Positions 48,076 through 58,507 are shown, numbered from the stretch's first letter. The stretch is 64,000 bases of DNA from Psychrobacter raelei (GCF_022631235.3 NZ_CP093310.2:310001-374000); one strand, 5' to 3'. The notes: generated from the letters alone by a model not told the origin. Program-made: numbers and translations.

Positions 48076-49245
48076 ATGAATTTACATGAGTATCAAGCAA
48101 AACTATTGCTAGAGAGCTATGGACTACCTATCCAAAAAGGCATCATTGCTTATAACGGTGAAGAAGCGGCTGAAGCCTTTGATAAAACCCCAACTGACGT
48201 AGCTGTAATTAAAGCACAGGTTCATGCTGGTGGCCGTGGTAAAGCAGGCGGTGTTAAGCTTGTTAAAACTCGTGAAGAAGCCAAAGAAGTTGCTGAAAGC
48301 TTAATCGGTACTAACCTAGTGACTTACCAAACTGATGCAGAAGGCCAGCCTGTAAACTTCGTATTAGTTGCCGAAGACATGTACCCAGTAAAAACTGAGT
48401 TATATCTTGGTGCCGTTGTTGACCGCGCTACTCGCCGCGTAACCTTCATGGCCTCAACTGAAGGTGGTGTTGAGATTGAAAAAGTAGCTGAAGAGACTCC
48501 TGAGAAAATCTTTAGCATTACCGTTGATCCTTTAGTCGGTCTATTGCCTTTCCAAGCGCGTGAAGTAGGTTTCAAATTGGGCCTAGAAGGCAAACAAATC
48601 AATCAATTCGTTAAACTAATGACTGGCGCTTACAAAGCGTTCGTTGAAAACGACTTTGATATGATTGAAATCAACCCACTGGCCGTTCGTGAAAATGGTG
48701 AATTGGCTTGTGTTGACGGCAAAATCGGCGTGGATTCAAACGCTTTATTCCGCCAGCCAAAAATCGCAGCACTTCATGACCCATCACAAGAGAACGAGCG
48801 TGAGCTTAAAGCTGCTGAATTTGACCTAAACTATGTGGCTCTAGAAGGTAACATTGGTTGTATGGTTAACGGTGCCGGTCTTGCTATGGCGACTATGGAC
48901 ATCATCAAGCTATACGGCGGCAAGCCAGCTAACTTCCTAGACGTTGGCGGCGGCGCAACCAAAGATCGCGTTGTTGAAGCTTTCAAAATCATCTTAGAAG
49001 ATTCAAGCGTACAAGGCGTTCTAATCAACATCTTCGGTGGTATCGTACGTTGTGACATGATTGCTGAAGCCATTATCGCGGCAGTTAAAGAAGTTAACGT
49101 TACTGTACCTGTTGTGGTTCGCTTAGAAGGTAACAATGCTGAATTGGGCGCTAAGCTATTAGATGAGTCTGACGTTGAAATCATTTCAGCTCAAGGCCTA
49201 TCTGATGCTGCACAAAAAATTGTTGATGCTGTAAAAGCGGCATAA
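48076..49245 (+). CDS. sucC: Succinate-CoA ligase beta subunit
   Basis: The 389-residue protein begins [18 protein letters not shown], the standard start of SucC with an ATP-grasp domain ([24 protein letters not shown]). It continues with the CoA-ligase-like domain ([44 protein letters not shown]). With SucD it converts succinyl-CoA to succinate, conserving energy as ATP or GTP. An AAGGA site precedes the ATG. It is followed by sucD after 57 bp. Confidence 0.97.
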
Positions 49246-49302
49246 TTCGCCTATCACAACTGTATCAAACCTATAATAAGTGAATCCTACTAGGAGTAAA
49301 TA

Positions 49303-50178
49303 ATGAGTGTATTAATTGATAAAGACACCAAAGTATTGGTGCAAGGTTTTACTGGTAAAAACGGTACTTTCCATTCAGAACAAGCCATCGAATACGGCAC
49401 CAAAGTAGTTGGCGGTGTTACCCCAGGTAAAGGCGGTCAAACTCACCTAGGTCTGCCTGTATTTAACACCATGGCAGAAGCGATGGAAGCAACTCAAGCT
49501 GACGCGTCAGTTATCTATGTACCAGCACCTTTCGTACTAGATTCAATCATCGAAGCGGTAGACGCAGGCGTTAAGCTAATCGTTGTTATCACTGAAGGCG
49601 TACCTACTTTAGATATGCTAAAAGCCAAGCGCTACATCGAAGAAGCTGGCGATGTGAAAATGGTTGGTCCAAACTGCCCAGGTGTTATCACCCCAGGTCA
49701 GTGCAAAATCGGTATCATGCCAGGCCACATCCATCTGCCAGGTAAAGTAGGTATCATCTCACGTTCTGGTACCTTGACTTATGAAGCTGTGGCTCAGACC
49801 ACTAAGCTTGGCTTCGGTCAGTCAACTTGTATCGGTATCGGTGGTGACCCAATCCCAGGTATGAACCAAATCGATTGCTTGAAGATGTTCCAAGAAGATC
49901 CTCAAACTGAAGCCATCGTACTTATCGGTGAAATCGGTGGTACTGCTGAAGAAGAAGCCGCCGCTTACATCAAAGAGCACGTCACTAAGCCAGTTATCGG
50001 TTACATCGCTGGTGTGACTGCCCCTAAAGGCAAGCGTATGGGCCATGCTGGCGCTATCATCTCTGGTGGTAAAGGTACTGCAGAAGAAAAATTCAAAGCA
50101 TTCGAAGATGCGGGCATCGCGTACACTCGTGACCCCTCTAAGATTGGTGAGACGGTTAAACAAGTTACTGGTTGGTAA
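49303..50178 (+). CDS. sucD: Succinate-CoA ligase alpha subunit
   Basis: The 291-residue protein has the CoA-binding Rossmann segment [22 protein letters not shown], the loop [20 protein letters not shown] and the phosphohistidine region [18 protein letters not shown] with His248. It forms the alpha-beta unit with SucC and carries the phosphorylated histidine in succinyl-CoA hydrolysis. It is the last gene of the suc cluster and is followed by a UUCG-loop terminator. Confidence 0.97.
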   Translation: MSVLIDKDTKVLVQGFTGKNGTFHSEQAIEYGTKVVGGVTPGKGGQTHLGLPVFNTMAEAMEATQADASVIYVPAPFVLDSIIEAVDAGVKLIVVITEGVPTLDMLKAKRYIEEAGDVKMVGPNCPGVITPGQCKIGIMPGHIHLPGKVGIISRSGTLTYEAVAQTTKLGFGQSTCIGIGGDPIPGMNQIDCLKMFQEDPQTEAIVLIGEIGGTAEEEAAAYIKEHVTKPVIGYIAGVTAPKGKRMGHAGAIISGGKGTAEEKFKAFEDAGIAYTRDPSKIGETVKQVTGW

Positions 50179-50211
50179 TTTGCCCGTCTCGGTGTTAACG
50201 GTAAGTTAACT

Positions 50212-50242
50212 CAAAGAGCATCCTTCGGGGTGCTCTTTTTTT
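50212..50242 (+). terminator. Rho-independent terminator after sucD
   Basis: AGAGCATCC and GGGTGCTCT (one G-U pair) with a TTCG tetraloop are followed by T8. It ends the suc transcript before galU. Confidence 0.93.
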
Positions 50243-50384
50243 GTCGCATATTTAATGATCTGACCAAGTTTTTATTAAGCTTTGTACGCTTATTGGTGGT
50301 GCTGAGCGCTAAGTTTGCTACAATAGAGTGATAATTAGGGCTTACTCTATGTTTATAAAAAACTAAACTGATATTTTAAATTGG

Positions 50385-51263
50385 ATGCTTATGACCACTC
50401 ACGTTACTCATGCCGTTATCCCTGTTGCCGGCTTCGGTACCCGTATGTTGCCTTTATCAAAGTCTGTGCCCAAAGAGCTGCTACCACTCGGCAATCGTCC
50501 AGCCATTCATTATGTGGTAGAAGAGGCGATAGCGGCAGGGATTAAACACATCGTCTTAGTGGGCCATGCTCAAAAAAGCGCCATTGAGAACTACTTCGAT
50601 GTCAATGCTGAGCTTGATAATCAATTGCGCGCTAAGGGAAAAGATGAGCTGGCCGATAGCCTAAACTGGCTGCCTGAGGATGTCTCAGTGTCTGTGATTC
50701 GTCAAGGTAAGCCCTTAGGTCTGGGTCATGCGGTTTTAAAGGCGCGTCCTATTGTCGGTGACAATCCTTTTGCGGTGCTGCTACCTGATGTGGTGCTAAA
50801 CCCATTTACTACCAAGATGGATAAAGACAATCTGGCCTATATGATACAAGCCTTTGCGCAAACCCATCACTCACAAATCCTAGTTAGCCATGTTGCTGAT
50901 GAGGATGTACAAAAATATGGCATTGCTAAGCTAAAAGATGCTGATCAATTGTCGCAGCTAACAGGAGACAAAAACGCCAATTTTGCAGTGGCAGGTTTTG
51001 TCGAAAAGCCGCAGTTAGCAGATGCCCCCTCTAATCTGGCGGTAGTGGGACGCTATGTATTTAACGCCACTATCTTTGACTACTTGGCCAATACTCAGCC
51101 CTCTGTGGGCGGTGAGATTCAGCTAACGGACGCCATTGATGCGCTTATTAGTACTCAAGGTGTTGATGTCACGACCATGCTCGGTGATAGCTTTGATGCC
51201 GGTGATATGACCAGCTATATGCAGGCCTTTATTTACTTTGCTCAGCAGCAGCTACAAGCCTAA
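50385..51263 (+). CDS. galU: UTP-glucose-1-phosphate uridylyltransferase
   Basis: The 292-residue (or 290 from the ATG at 50391) enzyme starts with the nucleotidyltransferase signature VIPVAGFGTRMLPLSKSVPKELLP and has the sugar-binding segments EEAIAAGIKHIVLV, QGKPLGLGHAV and FAVLLPDVVL. Family-typical VGEIQLTD-like sequence follows (SVGGEIQLTDAI). It makes UDP-glucose, the precursor for UDP-glucuronate and several capsule sugars. The GGAT just before the second ATG suggests that start. It is the first of three same-strand genes (galU, pgi, ugd-like). Confidence 0.96.
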   Translation: MLMTTHVTHAVIPVAGFGTRMLPLSKSVPKELLPLGNRPAIHYVVEEAIAAGIKHIVLVGHAQKSAIENYFDVNAELDNQLRAKGKDELADSLNWLPEDVSVSVIRQGKPLGLGHAVLKARPIVGDNPFAVLLPDVVLNPFTTKMDKDNLAYMIQAFAQTHHSQILVSHVADEDVQKYGIAKLKDADQLSQLTGDKNANFAVAGFVEKPQLADAPSNLAVVGRYVFNATIFDYLANTQPSVGGEIQLTDAIDALISTQGVDVTTMLGDSFDAGDMTSYMQAFIYFAQQQLQA

Positions 51264-51399
51264 GCCAGCCAGCCTTAAGACTTATAACGACCTAAACCTG
51301 ATAAATAGCACTGTGCGAACATGACTTTAGCTGTCTATGAAGTTAGGGCTACAGACATTAAACGCTTTTTGTAACACTTAATTTTTGAGTACTCTGTTT

Positions 51400-53091
51400 A
51401 TGGATAAAACCTTGCCCAATCAGCTGCCCCAATGGCAAAGGCTTCAGCAATTAGCGCAGCAGCCTTGGTCAATCAATGAGTTATTTGCCAAAGACGCCCA
51501 TAGAAGCACCAACTTTAGCCTCAGTGCTCAAGGCATGTTTTTTGATTACTCCAAGCAGTGCTTAGATGAATCGGTGAAAGCAGAGCTGTTTGAGTTGGCC
51601 AAAGCATGCCGATTGCCACAAAAGCTGGCTGCCTTGTACCAAGGCGATAAGGTCAATACCAGTGAAAAACGTGCAGCCCTGCACACCGCATTGCGTCTGC
51701 CTAAGTCGGCTCGTCTAACCGTAGATGGGGTGGATGTGGTGGCTGAGGTACATGACAGCTTGGCCAAAGCAGAAGACTTGGTTGATCGCATTCGTAGCGG
51801 TCTGTGGCGTGGCTATTCAGGCAAAGCCATCACTGATGTGGTCAATATTGGGGTAGGCGGCTCAGACTTGGGTCCGGTGATGGCCAATACCGCGCTTGAT
51901 GAATGGGCAGACAGTAATATTCGAGTGCACTTTGTGTCTAACATGGATGGCACGCAATTGGGCAGCCTGCTCGATAAGCTAAATCCAGAGACCACCCTGT
52001 TTATCATCTCATCTAAGTCTTTTGGTACCGTCGATACCTTATCGAATGCGCAGACAGCCCGAGCTTGGCTATTGACCACCGGCGCCAGTCCAGCCACTTT
52101 GTTGCGCCGTCATTTTATTGGGATATCAGCCAATACGGAGCGAGTAAGTGCGTGGGGGATTGCCAAAGAGCATCAATTAAAGCTTTGGGACTGGGTAGGT
52201 GGCCGCTTCTCTATGTGGTCAGCCATTGGTCTGGCTGTGGCCATCCGCATTGGGATGCCGCGATTTTATGAAATGCTGGCGGGTGCTCACGCTATGGATG
52301 AGCACTTCAAGCACGCGGACTTTGAGCATAATTTACCCGTCTTGCTGGGGCTTATCGGCGTATGGAACAGCAGCTTTTTGGGGATTAATGCCCATACCGT
52401 ATTGCCGTATGATGGCCGTTTAAAATATTTTCCAAGTTACCTAACCCAGCTTGAGATGGAAAGTAACGGTAAGTCGGTCACGCATGGCGGCCAGCCTGTG
52501 CCTTACGCCACCTGTCCTATCTTGTGGGGTGAGATTGGCTCGAATGCTCAGCATGCTTTTTATCAGCTATTGCACCAAGGTACTCAAAAGGTGTCTTGTG
52601 ACTTTATTGCCTGTGTTAATTACTATCAAAGTCGTGAAGCTGACGAGCTCAAAAAGCAGCATGCGTTATCTTTGGCCAACTGTTTGGCACAAAGCCGAGT
52701 ACTGGCCTTTGGTAACGATGCTTTAGCGCCTAAGCCTGATCAGGTGGCCACTGAGCTTGATAAATTTAAGCGTTACCGTGGCAATCAGCCCTCGACGACG
52801 TTGCTACTTGATGAGTTGACGCCAGCCAGCTTTGGCGCCTTAATCGCGCTGTATGAGCACAAAGTATTTGTCATGGCCAGTATTTGGGACATCAACCCCT
52901 TTGATCAGTGGGGAGTGGAGATGGGCAAACAGGTGGCCAATGAGGTGTTTGCTCATATTCGATTGGATACATCTGTGGCCTCTGACGCAGCAGCAGATGA
53001 CGCTCATAAACAGGCTCAGCTTGCTGCAGAAGCCTTTGATGGCTCGACTCAAGCATTGCTGCAGCACATTAATCAGCAATTAGACAGCTAA
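51400..53091 (+). CDS. pgi: Glucose-6-phosphate isomerase
   Basis: From the ATG at 51400 the enzyme has 563 residues, near the usual length of bacterial Pgi. It contains NIGVGGSDLGPVM, FISSKSFGTVDT-like SSKSF, WVGGRFSMWSAIGL, LESNGKSV-like EMESNGKSVTHGG and the C-terminal QWGVEMGKQ. These bind the sugar phosphate and position the catalytic Glu and His. It links fructose 6-phosphate and glucose 6-phosphate, feeding pgm and galU. A TTG at 51385 in frame is an alternative start without a better ribosome site. It follows galU by 136 bp. Confidence 0.96.
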   Translation: MDKTLPNQLPQWQRLQQLAQQPWSINELFAKDAHRSTNFSLSAQGMFFDYSKQCLDESVKAELFELAKACRLPQKLAALYQGDKVNTSEKRAALHTALRLPKSARLTVDGVDVVAEVHDSLAKAEDLVDRIRSGLWRGYSGKAITDVVNIGVGGSDLGPVMANTALDEWADSNIRVHFVSNMDGTQLGSLLDKLNPETTLFIISSKSFGTVDTLSNAQTARAWLLTTGASPATLLRRHFIGISANTERVSAWGIAKEHQLKLWDWVGGRFSMWSAIGLAVAIRIGMPRFYEMLAGAHAMDEHFKHADFEHNLPVLLGLIGVWNSSFLGINAHTVLPYDGRLKYFPSYLTQLEMESNGKSVTHGGQPVPYATCPILWGEIGSNAQHAFYQLLHQGTQKVSCDFIACVNYYQSREADELKKQHALSLANCLAQSRVLAFGNDALAPKPDQVATELDKFKRYRGNQPSTTLLLDELTPASFGALIALYEHKVFVMASIWDINPFDQWGVEMGKQVANEVFAHIRLDTSVASDAAADDAHKQAQLAAEAFDGSTQALLQHINQQLDS

Positions 53092-53183
53092 GCGCAGAAA
53101 AGCTTGCTGTTGGCCATCACTGCTGGGCCCAATGTGCCCCACTGACTTTATTACCATTAAAAAATATTAAGGATATGCGTATC

Positions 53184-54524
53184 ATGGCAACGTCAACTCA
53201 TTCGCCTGCTGCCCCTAGCAAAGCCGTTACCGACCACTGCGTTATCGTGGGTCATTCTATCGATGCCATCACCACCGCGACAGTCATGGTCAGTCTTGGC
53301 AATCAGGTGTGCCTGTATGCAGACCAACAAGCCTTGCAGCATACGCTTGAGACTTACACCTTTGAGCATCAACAGCAAGCGCTATGGCAGCTGTATCTCA
53401 ATCAAAACAGCATTGTTGTGCAGGACATGCCACAGCTTGCAAGCCAATTATTTAGCGATACTAAGGCCAGCTTCTACTGGCTGTTTTATGGCGATTTGCC
53501 CAGCAGCTGGCACGCTTTGGATGGGGTGCAGCAAGCATGGGTCAGTCAGCTGAATGACAGCCAAGTACCCAGTCAAACGCCAGTTATTTTCAGTGGTATC
53601 AGCACCCTAGGGGTATTTGCAAGCCTGGCCAAGCAGTGCCAAAGACCATGGGTGTATTATGTCCCCTTTGTGTTTTTACAAGACGGCAGTGCCTATCCTT
53701 CGATGCTATCGCCAAAATTGTGGCTGATGGGTGAGAAGACTGCAGATTCTATCGATAAAGTGGCGGTGCTGCAGCCGCTAATAGCGCAGGCTCAGCAACG
53801 CTATATTAGCGATATTGCCACCATTGAGTTTTCTCGTAGTGCCATTATGAGCATGCTGGCCACCCGAGTTAGCTTTATGAATGAATGGTCGAGACTGGCC
53901 GATCAGCAGGGCGTAGATATCCTTGAGGTTGCCAATATTATGGGGTTAGATACCCGTATCGGCAGCAGCTATCTAAAAGCAGGCTGGGGCTTTGGCGGTC
54001 AAACCTTGCCGGCTGAGATTAGCGCCCTACAGCAAACCTTACAAAATACTCAGGTTGAACACCGCCTAATGCAGGCGGTCAATATCATTAATGATGACCA
54101 AAAAGAGCTGATTTTCCGTAAATTCTGGCAGCATTTTGATGGTGCCATTGAAAACAAACAGGTGAGCATATGGGGTGCAAGCTATAAAGCAGGCTCAGGG
54201 CGCACTTCCGCCTCTGCCATTCATCCGTTACTACGCCTATTGTGGTCATATAACATTACCACCCATATCTATGCGCTAGAGGCACAGTCTGAGCTGGCAA
54301 GTCTATACCCTGATCAGCCGCTGTTACAGTTTATTGACTCTGCCACCGATAAGTTGGCCGATAGCGATGCGTTATTTGTGCTGTCTTGGCCAAGCACCAA
54401 GCGTCTACCTATCAGTGCCATTAATGAGGTGGTGGTGCCAGTCTTTGATGCCCAAAATGCCTTTGCAAAAACTCAAGTGGCCGCTTTAGTAGGGACGTAT
54501 CAAGGAATTGGCCGCAGTAAATAA
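53184..54524 (+). CDS. UDP-glucose 6-dehydrogenase-like protein lacking catalytic residues
   Basis: The 446-residue protein follows the length and domain order of UDP-glucose dehydrogenases. The dehydrogenase centre is recognisable in FSRSAIMSMLATRVSFMNE, GLDTRIGSSYLKAGWGFGG and VSIWGASYKAGSGRTSAS, but key positions differ from the real Ugd at 56208. The NAD loop GAGYVG is VGHSID (22-27), and PEFLREG is PFVFLQDG. Lys231 and Asn235 of Ugd become Arg218 and Met222, and the catalytic Cys is Thr273 in GFGGQTLPAE. The frame is intact with good codons, so a non-catalytic role is likelier than decay. The AAGGAT site favours the ATG at 53184. It lies between pgi and pgm in the sugar-precursor block. 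Confidence 0.8.
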   Translation: MATSTHSPAAPSKAVTDHCVIVGHSIDAITTATVMVSLGNQVCLYADQQALQHTLETYTFEHQQQALWQLYLNQNSIVVQDMPQLASQLFSDTKASFYWLFYGDLPSSWHALDGVQQAWVSQLNDSQVPSQTPVIFSGISTLGVFASLAKQCQRPWVYYVPFVFLQDGSAYPSMLSPKLWLMGEKTADSIDKVAVLQPLIAQAQQRYISDIATIEFSRSAIMSMLATRVSFMNEWSRLADQQGVDILEVANIMGLDTRIGSSYLKAGWGFGGQTLPAEISALQQTLQNTQVEHRLMQAVNIINDDQKELIFRKFWQHFDGAIENKQVSIWGASYKAGSGRTSASAIHPLLRLLWSYNITTHIYALEAQSELASLYPDQPLLQFIDSATDKLADSDALFVLSWPSTKRLPISAINEVVVPVFDAQNAFAKTQVAALVGTYQGIGRSK

Positions 54525-54551
54525 CCACCCTAATTTTAAATCTATGTCACT

Positions 54552-54588
54552 AAAAAACCCCGCGACTTAGTAAGTCGCGGGGTTTTAA
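54552..54588. terminator. Bidirectional rho-independent terminator between ugd-like gene and pgm
   Basis: A perfect 15-bp stem (54554-54568 with 54572-54586), GC-rich at its centre, has a 3-nt AGT loop and A4/T4 ends. It serves the two convergent genes. Confidence 0.95.
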
Positions 54589-54652
54589 TTTACCTATCTA
54601 GCGGCTGATTGAACGGGGTAATCATTGGATGCCCTGCTAAGCAGCTAAACAG

Positions 54653-56116
54653 CTAAGCAACTTGAGCGCCTTGTGTGGCAAGCCACTGTTTAATCTCCGC
54701 TGTCTTCTCAGTAAGCAGACCCTCATCGCCTTTGGTTTCTATATTTAAGCGAATCAGTGGCTCTGTGTTGGAGGCACGGATATTAAAGCGCCACTGACCG
54801 AAGTCTAGGCTTAAGCCATCTAAAGTGTTCTTTTGAGGGTTTTGTACACTAAAATATGCCTCAATGGCCTTAATGATGTCATCACTGCTAGCTTCAGTGA
54901 GCTTAAAGTTAATCTCACCAGAGCTGGGGTAAGCATGGATACGCTCATCGACCAGCTGGCCTAGAGACTTGCCGGTGGTCGATAACAGCTCGATGGTAAG
55001 CAGCCAAGGAATCATGCCGCTGTCGCAATAAAAGAAGTCACGGAAGTAGTGGTGGGCGCTCATTTCGCCGCCGTAAACTGCGCCAGACTCACGCATCACT
55101 TGCTTGATAAACGAATGGCCGGATTTACTGATGACCGCTTTACCCTTACCTTCTTCGATAAGCGCTTCGGTATTATATAGGACACGCGGGTCATAGACGA
55201 TGGCGGCACCTTGATGTTTTTGTAAAAAGGCTTGTGCCAACATACCGACCACATAGCTGCCTTCTACAAACTCGCCTTGGGCATCAAATAAAAAGCAGCG
55301 GTCAAAGTCACCATCAAAGGCAATACCTAAGTCCGCTTTATTGTCGATCACCGCTTGCTGGGTAGACTCACGGTTGGCCAAAACCATGGGATTAGGGATG
55401 CCATTAGGGAAGCTACCATCGGGTGTATGATGTACTTTGATGATTTCAATGGGGGCGTTTTTTTGCTGTAAACGCTGCTCTAATAAGTCCACGGTGGGAC
55501 CTGCACTGCCATTGCCTGAGTTGATGACAATCTTTAATGGCACCAGCTTATTGGTATCGATAAAGCGCATTAAATGATCGACATAGGCGGTTTTATCAAA
55601 CTTTTCTACCACTGTGCCTGCGTGAGTGATAGCGGCAAAATCACCTTGCTCTGCTAACGCTTGAATCTCTGCTAGGCCAGAGTCGGCACTAATGGGTCTT
55701 GAGCCTTCACGCACCAGTTTTAGCCCGTTGTAGTTAATTGGGTTATGACTGGCGGTAACTTCAATGCCGCCTAAGGCATGATAGTGACTGGTGGCAAAAT
55801 ACACCTCTTCGGTACCGGTCATGCCCAGGTCAATGACATCGACGCCGGCATCGATGATGCCCCGAATGGTAGCCTGCTTGAGCGTCTCGCTCGAGTCACG
55901 GATATCGCAGCCTATAACAATGCTGTTCTCTAAGGTGTCATTACCTTCACTGTCGGCTTTTTGACTGGCCAAAATCTGGGCAAAAGCTCGGCCGATACGA
56001 TAAGCAATGTCTTCATCAAGGTTAACGCCCAGCTCACCACGAATGTCATAAGCTTTAAACGAGGTAATAGGACGATGTGGCAGATTATTAGCAGAAATAA
56101 CAGGATTTGTGGTCAT
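54653..56116 (-). CDS. pgm: Phosphomannomutase/phosphoglucomutase (AlgC family)
   Basis: The 487-residue enzyme starts with SFKAYDIRGELG, has the phosphoserine Ser123 in the loop EVTASHNPINYNG, the metal-binding loop DGDFDRCF, the sugar-specificity loop GEMSAHHYFRD and the phosphate-binding RASNTEPLIRLNIE. It converts glucose 6-phosphate to glucose 1-phosphate (and mannose phosphates), the step before GalU. It is transcribed toward the terminator shared with the ugd-like gene and follows ugd after 91 bp, so ugd-pgm is one unit. Confidence 0.96.
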   Translation of the reverse strand: MTTNPVISANNLPHRPITSFKAYDIRGELGVNLDEDIAYRIGRAFAQILASQKADSEGNDTLENSIVIGCDIRDSSETLKQATIRGIIDAGVDVIDLGMTGTEEVYFATSHYHALGGIEVTASHNPINYNGLKLVREGSRPISADSGLAEIQALAEQGDFAAITHAGTVVEKFDKTAYVDHLMRFIDTNKLVPLKIVINSGNGSAGPTVDLLEQRLQQKNAPIEIIKVHHTPDGSFPNGIPNPMVLANRESTQQAVIDNKADLGIAFDGDFDRCFLFDAQGEFVEGSYVVGMLAQAFLQKHQGAAIVYDPRVLYNTEALIEEGKGKAVISKSGHSFIKQVMRESGAVYGGEMSAHHYFRDFFYCDSGMIPWLLTIELLSTTGKSLGQLVDERIHAYPSSGEINFKLTEASSDDIIKAIEAYFSVQNPQKNTLDGLSLDFGQWRFNIRASNTEPLIRLNIETKGDEGLLTEKTAEIKQWLATQGAQVA

Positions 56117-56207
56117 TGGTGGCCTTTTTTAATCGCGTATAAAATTAGTAAACTTAATTAACTGAATCAGGGGGACTTAATTTTTGGTCACAGAGTCGCT
56201 GCGGCGA

Positions 56208-57476
56208 TTAACTATAGCCAAACACATCTCGTGAGTAAACCTTGTCTTTCACATCGGATAACTCATCATGCCAGCGGTTGGCAACAATCAAATCGTTTTG
56301 CTGTTTAAACTGCGCCAAATCATTGATCACTGGGCAGCCCTCAAAGCTGTCAGTTTCTAAAGCCGGCTCATAAATGCTAATGCTGACCCCATGCTGCTTT
56401 AGAGTATTGATCACATCGAGTACCGCCGAGTCTCTAAAATTATCAGCGTCTTTTTTCATGCTCAGGCGATAAATACCCACTTGATTGGGGTTTTTGTCGA
56501 TGATTTGACGGGCGATGAAACGTTTTCGGGTGTTGTTGGCATCGACCACAGCATGGATTAAGTTGGCAGGAATACCGGCATAATTAGCCTTTAACTGCTG
56601 GGTATCTTTGGGTAGGCAGTAGCCGCCATAGCCAAAAGAGGGGTTGTTATAATGCTGGCCAATACGTGGGTCTAAGCCGACGCCGGTGATGATGGACTGG
56701 CTGTTTAATTGATGCTTTTCAGCAAAGCTGTCTAATTCATTAAAAAACGCAATGCGGGTGGCCAGATAACTGTTGGCAAATAGCTTGACGGCTTCAGCTT
56801 CCGTCGGCGGCATCATCAGCGTCGCCACCTCAGGCGCTAGGCTGGCTTGTTGATATAAATGCATTAAGGCTGATGCCAAATCTTGCTGCTCTAAGCTTGC
56901 GCCCACAATAATACGAGACGGATATAAATTGTCATACAGCGCTTGGCCCTCGCGCAAAAACTCCGGCATAAACAAAATTTGATTATCAAACTGCTGACGC
57001 ATGTTGTCGGTAAAGCCAATCGGAATGGTTGATTTAATCACGATGGGTACCGTCGCATTTTGCTGTCGAACTGCGGCAATACTGGCTTCAACCGAGGAGG
57101 TATCAAACTTGCCTGAGGCCACATCGTAGTTCGTCGGGGTGGCAATGATCACCAAATCGCTGGCCTGATAAATGCCCTGATCCTCTATCACCGCCTGCAT
57201 CGTGGCAGTTAGGTTGAGCGGCTTATGCGCCAGATAATCACAAATCTCGGTGTCTTGTAGCGGTGACTTATTTTGTTGTAATAACTGTATTTTGTTTTGG
57301 TCGATATCAAACAGCATTACTTGGGTATGTAAATGAGCCTGCGCCAATAAAATAGCGTTGGATAGGCCCACATAGCCTGCACCGATGACCACAATCTTGG
57401 ATAAGCCAATAGCAGCAGCGTGCGCAGATGAGGGGTGTAAATGTGAGGCAGTTTCAGTGCTGTCAGAGTTGCTCAT
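56208..57476 (-). CDS. ugd: UDP-glucose 6-dehydrogenase
   Basis: The 422-residue protein has GAGYVG (32-37) for NAD+, IATPTNYD, the catalytic glutamate segment FMPEFLREG (E172, E176), KLFANSY with Lys231 and Asn235 and the nucleophile Cys287 with Asp291 in GYGGYCLPKD. It oxidises UDP-glucose to UDP-glucuronate in two NAD-linked steps. The extra 24-residue Ser/His-rich N-terminus before the Rossmann fold is unusual; a later start was not evident. The gene is upstream of pgm on the same strand and complements the degenerate homologue on the other side of pgm. Confidence 0.93.
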   Translation of the reverse strand: MSNSDSTETASHLHPSSAHAAAIGLSKIVVIGAGYVGLSNAILLAQAHLHTQVMLFDIDQNKIQLLQQNKSPLQDTEICDYLAHKPLNLTATMQAVIEDQGIYQASDLVIIATPTNYDVASGKFDTSSVEASIAAVRQQNATVPIVIKSTIPIGFTDNMRQQFDNQILFMPEFLREGQALYDNLYPSRIIVGASLEQQDLASALMHLYQQASLAPEVATLMMPPTEAEAVKLFANSYLATRIAFFNELDSFAEKHQLNSQSIITGVGLDPRIGQHYNNPSFGYGGYCLPKDTQQLKANYAGIPANLIHAVVDANNTRKRFIARQIIDKNPNQVGIYRLSMKKDADNFRDSAVLDVINTLKQHGVSISIYEPALETDSFEGCPVINDLAQFKQQNDLIVANRWHDELSDVKDKVYSRDVFGYS

Positions 57477-57637
57477 ATCTTTATTCTTGTGTGTTTTAAC
57501 GTTATTGGATCTTTAATGTTACAGTTTACTATATTCTGATGGGGTCATAATTACAATTTCAAAATGATACACTGCTGATATGACAAATTAAAAACGCTGC
57601 CATAAGCAGATAATATGAACAACGAGAGTCCACCCTT

Positions 57638-58507
57638 ATGTCAAAGACACCTGATATGCACGATAAAAAAATGATAGCGCCAAAACCTGTGATGGGCGTG
57701 CCTGAGCCAACGGCCAATATACACGACTTGTTGGCTTTGATGGCCAGACTACGCGCTGATTGTCCCTGGGACATTAAGCAGACCAATCACAGCTTAATCC
57801 CTTATGCGATAGAGGAGGCATACGAGCTGGCAGAGGCCATTCAAGAGGGCGATATTGAGGACATCAAAGGTGAGCTTGGTGATGTGCTACTGCAGGTTAT
57901 TTTTCATTGCCAAATCTATGCCGAGCAGCAGCAATTCGACTTAGGTGATGTGATCTATACGCTACAAAGTAAACTGATTCGTCGCCATCCCCATGTGTTT
58001 GAGGCCGATCAACTGCCCGATGAGGCGGCAGTAAAAAAACGCTGGGATGAGATTAAAGCCATCGAGAATGCAGAGCGTGAACGCCGTGGCAAACCCAAAC
58101 GAAGCCTAGATGCGGTCAAGGCGGGCAGTGCTTTAATGCAGGCGCAAAGCTTACAACAAGCGGCCAGCAAATTGGGCTTTGACTGGGAAGGAGTGGCGGG
58201 CGCAGTAGAGAAGCTGGAAGAAGAGATTAGCGAGTTAAAGCAAATTCTGCCGCAAGCCGGTGAGAGCATGGATGCGGTGCATAAGCAAGCGCTTGAAAAA
58301 GAGCTTGGCGACTGTGTGTTTGGCTTAGTCAATGTGGCACGAAAGCTTAATTTAGATGCAGAAGCGGCCACTTTGACCTGCGTGCATAAGTTTCGCTCAC
58401 GCTTTGGATTTATTGAAGCCCAGCTGGCCAAGCAAGGTAAGACGGCACAAACCAGCAGTTTAGAGGAGATGGATGCGCTATGGGAGCTTGCCAAACAGCA
58501 TGAATAG
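57638..58507 (+). CDS. mazG: Nucleoside triphosphate pyrophosphohydrolase MazG
   Basis: The 289-residue protein contains two MazG-type units. The first reads LLALMARLRADCPWDIKQTNHSLIPYAIEEAYELAEAI, with the metal-binding EExxE-type set continuing in KGELGDVLLQVIFHC. The second reads AVEKLEEEISELKQIL and EKELGDCVFGLVNVARKL. MazG hydrolyses nucleoside triphosphates to monophosphates and removes damaged nucleotides; in E. coli it also affects ppGpp levels. The C-terminal ALWELAKQHE is typical. It overlaps the ComEA-like gene by 8 bp. Confidence 0.95.
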   Translation: MSKTPDMHDKKMIAPKPVMGVPEPTANIHDLLALMARLRADCPWDIKQTNHSLIPYAIEEAYELAEAIQEGDIEDIKGELGDVLLQVIFHCQIYAEQQQFDLGDVIYTLQSKLIRRHPHVFEADQLPDEAAVKKRWDEIKAIENAERERRGKPKRSLDAVKAGSALMQAQSLQQAASKLGFDWEGVAGAVEKLEEEISELKQILPQAGESMDAVHKQALEKELGDCVFGLVNVARKLNLDAEAATLTCVHKFRSRFGFIEAQLAKQGKTAQTSSLEEMDALWELAKQHE

